A stretch of 64,000 bases of DNA from Viscum album (lineage: Eukaryota > Streptophyta > Magnoliopsida > Santalales > Viscaceae). Below the pieces are notes generated by a model that was given only the letters and a program-made list of their open reading frames with translations, was not told where the DNA came from and did not search any database. Of the stretch, positions 62,638 through 64,000 are shown one piece after another; position 1 is the stretch's first letter; every line of letters begins with the position of its first letter. The stretch is from positions 1,119,718,110-1,119,782,109 of the forward strand of contig OY728143.1 in assembly GCA_963277665.1 (NCBI GenBank). The letters run 5' to 3'. The translations under genes were made by a program, and so were the position numbers.

Positions 62638-64000
62638 TTTTGGTATCATATTGAAGTTTTAGTCATACTTTTAAATATGGATGATAAAACATTAGTGATA
62701 TCACTACGTATATTTCTAAGAATATTTATACGGATGTATTTAAGGATATATATATGGATGAGTTAATGTTTAGGAAAATGTAATGTAATTTTTGTAATGT
62801 ATTGAGTGATTGGTTTACTATAAATATATCACTCTTTAGATACTAACAGTTGATCTGGTCTTAGAGTATTTGTACCTTGGAGTAAAAACTTGGAAAAAGT
62901 GCATCGAGCATGGCTCAGGCGTAACCCAGTTCACAGTAACGGGCCTTACTATGCACATAGTTTATCACTCCCATGAGATATCCTGTGGGAATTAAAACAC
63001 CCTTCACAAACCACTATAAAGGATTTAAATAAAACTTTTTTATGAATAACCTGAGATAAACCAAAGGTTTCATAGGTAAAATAATGTGTCCAGATTTAGA
63101 TATCTTATAAGTGATTTGTTTAATGATTATGTGGGTTTTCATTATGATAAATGTTTCTCACACAATGACATCTAGTTTTAGTCAATTAAGGAAACTAAAA
63201 CAAATGTGTTTAATATTGAATGTTTAATATGTGGAATGTGTGGGAATTAGAAAAAATCAATTTCTTATGTTAATCCTCATAAAGAGAATCATAATGTTGG
63301 TTTGAGTATTGGATATACTTTTGGGGATAAAGAGACCAAAAACTACATGTAAAAGGTATGGAATTTCCATATAATATTGTTTATATTAAATTCAGGAAGC
63401 ATGATTAGATTATTGTTGTGTAACCCTAAGAAATTATTAATATTACATATTTTTGGACATAGCTATTTAGGAATTATTTTATGAATCATGTGAAGTTTTT
63501 GAAGAATAATTTTGGATGATTTAAGTGAATATGTTTTGGAATTCAACAATTAGGTTATATAAATCATTAATTATATAAGGATTTTTTACAGATGTTTTTA
63601 TTAATGTATTTTTATTTAATAACAATGTTTCATTAAAGGAATGTAACCCTTAACATGTTCCTGAGGATGTGAAAATGTTATTTTATATGTACAAAGAGAT
63701 GATGATATAGATAATGTAAACTGGATAGTATTTATAAAATCATAAAAAATAAATGATTTATTGAAAAATTTGTATATTCTATCTTGGAAAGAGTTTATAA
63801 CTTCTTAGATTTATAGAATATATCCAATAAATAATGGAACAAGGAATCATATCTGTTTTGAATAAGTATGAAAAATAATTTGGATTATTAACATGTTTGA
63901 AATGACTATATGATTAAAGTATTAACATATCTGAAATGTGACAACCATAATCTACTTTGTGTTATATGGGGGACCGATGTTGAGATTATTTTTTGAATAT
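62638..64000 (+). pseudogene. Interior of element D: leader and gag relic, partial
   Basis: After a decayed primer site (TTTTGGTATCATA) comes a leader with the conserved block at 62900-62990. Near 63218-63245 ECLICGMCGN aligns with the zinc-knuckle text ECFKCGVHGH of gag in element A, with stops nearby. The rest to 64000 is AT-rich with no motif. The element continues outside the window. Confidence 0.6.
62900..62990 (+). other. Conserved leader block of element D
   Basis: Contains GCATCGAGCATGGCTCAGGC, AACGGGCCTTACT and TATCACTCCCATGAGATATCC. These align with the reverse complement of 47915-48060 in element B. It is GC-richer than its surroundings. Confidence 0.6.

Larger units (their letters stand above)
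56163..64000 (+). mobile_element. Element D: long-LTR Gypsy-type element, truncated by the window
   Basis: Starts TGTAACACCCCG inside the gag relic of array C. Its LTR runs to about 62637, where TTTTGGTATCATA looks like a decayed primer site. The interior then begins and leaves the window at 64000. Without the inserted Copia solo LTR, the D LTR is about 5.0 kb. It shares the TATA region, three-unit block and GTAAGGG-type motifs with A. Decay is intermediate between A and C. Confidence 0.78.

Overview
This window reads as plant nuclear heterochromatin: very AT-rich, with no intact host gene, and made almost entirely of LTR retrotransposons in different states of decay. The plant assignment rests on recognisable Ty3/Gypsy elements whose primer-binding sites match plant initiator tRNA-Met (TTGGTATCAGAG), and on Ty1/Copia reverse transcriptase and LTR remnants. 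The species cannot be named; long LTRs (about 2.9 to 5 kb) and deep nesting suggest a large genome.

Layout. 1-830: decayed Copia reverse transcriptase/RNase H. 831-9157: AT-rich sequence, perhaps partly an ancient LTR. 9158-20624: element A, a gag-only Gypsy-type element (plus strand) with 4.58-kb LTRs, a 2.3-kb interior and target-site duplication (TSD) CAAAT. 20625-24761: unassigned. 24762-56162: array C, an old plus-strand LTR-interior-LTR-interior-LTR-interior series whose interiors keep remnants of gag, reverse transcriptase, integrase and an integrase tail. 42755-51091: element B, a young minus-strand gag-only element with two 2858-bp LTRs and TSD AAAAT, inserted in the third LTR of C. 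56163-64000: element D, another member with a ~5-kb LTR, inserted in the third gag relic of C and running off the window. 60158-61618: a Copia-type solo LTR inside the LTR of D.

A, B, C and D are diverged members of one superfamily. They share TG(T/A)AAC-type LTR starts, a TATA box followed by GGCCCC or GGGG, repeated GTAAGGG motifs in the LTR and a GTTGGTATCAGAG-type primer site. A and B have only gag; C has pol relics. The simplest reading is that A and B are non-autonomous (TR-GAG-like) and moved using pol supplied by relatives resembling intact versions of C.

The most interesting structures are: the shared-LTR tandem array C; repeated splice-donor-like GTAAGGG sites spaced 187-201 bp in the LTRs, with an acceptor-like AG just before the gag ATG; an intron-like LTR segment missing from B; an antisense 79-nt tRNA-like module with RNA polymerase III boxes kept in both A and B; and a hidden 15-copy, 32-bp minisatellite in the LTR of D. 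All alignments here were made by eye.
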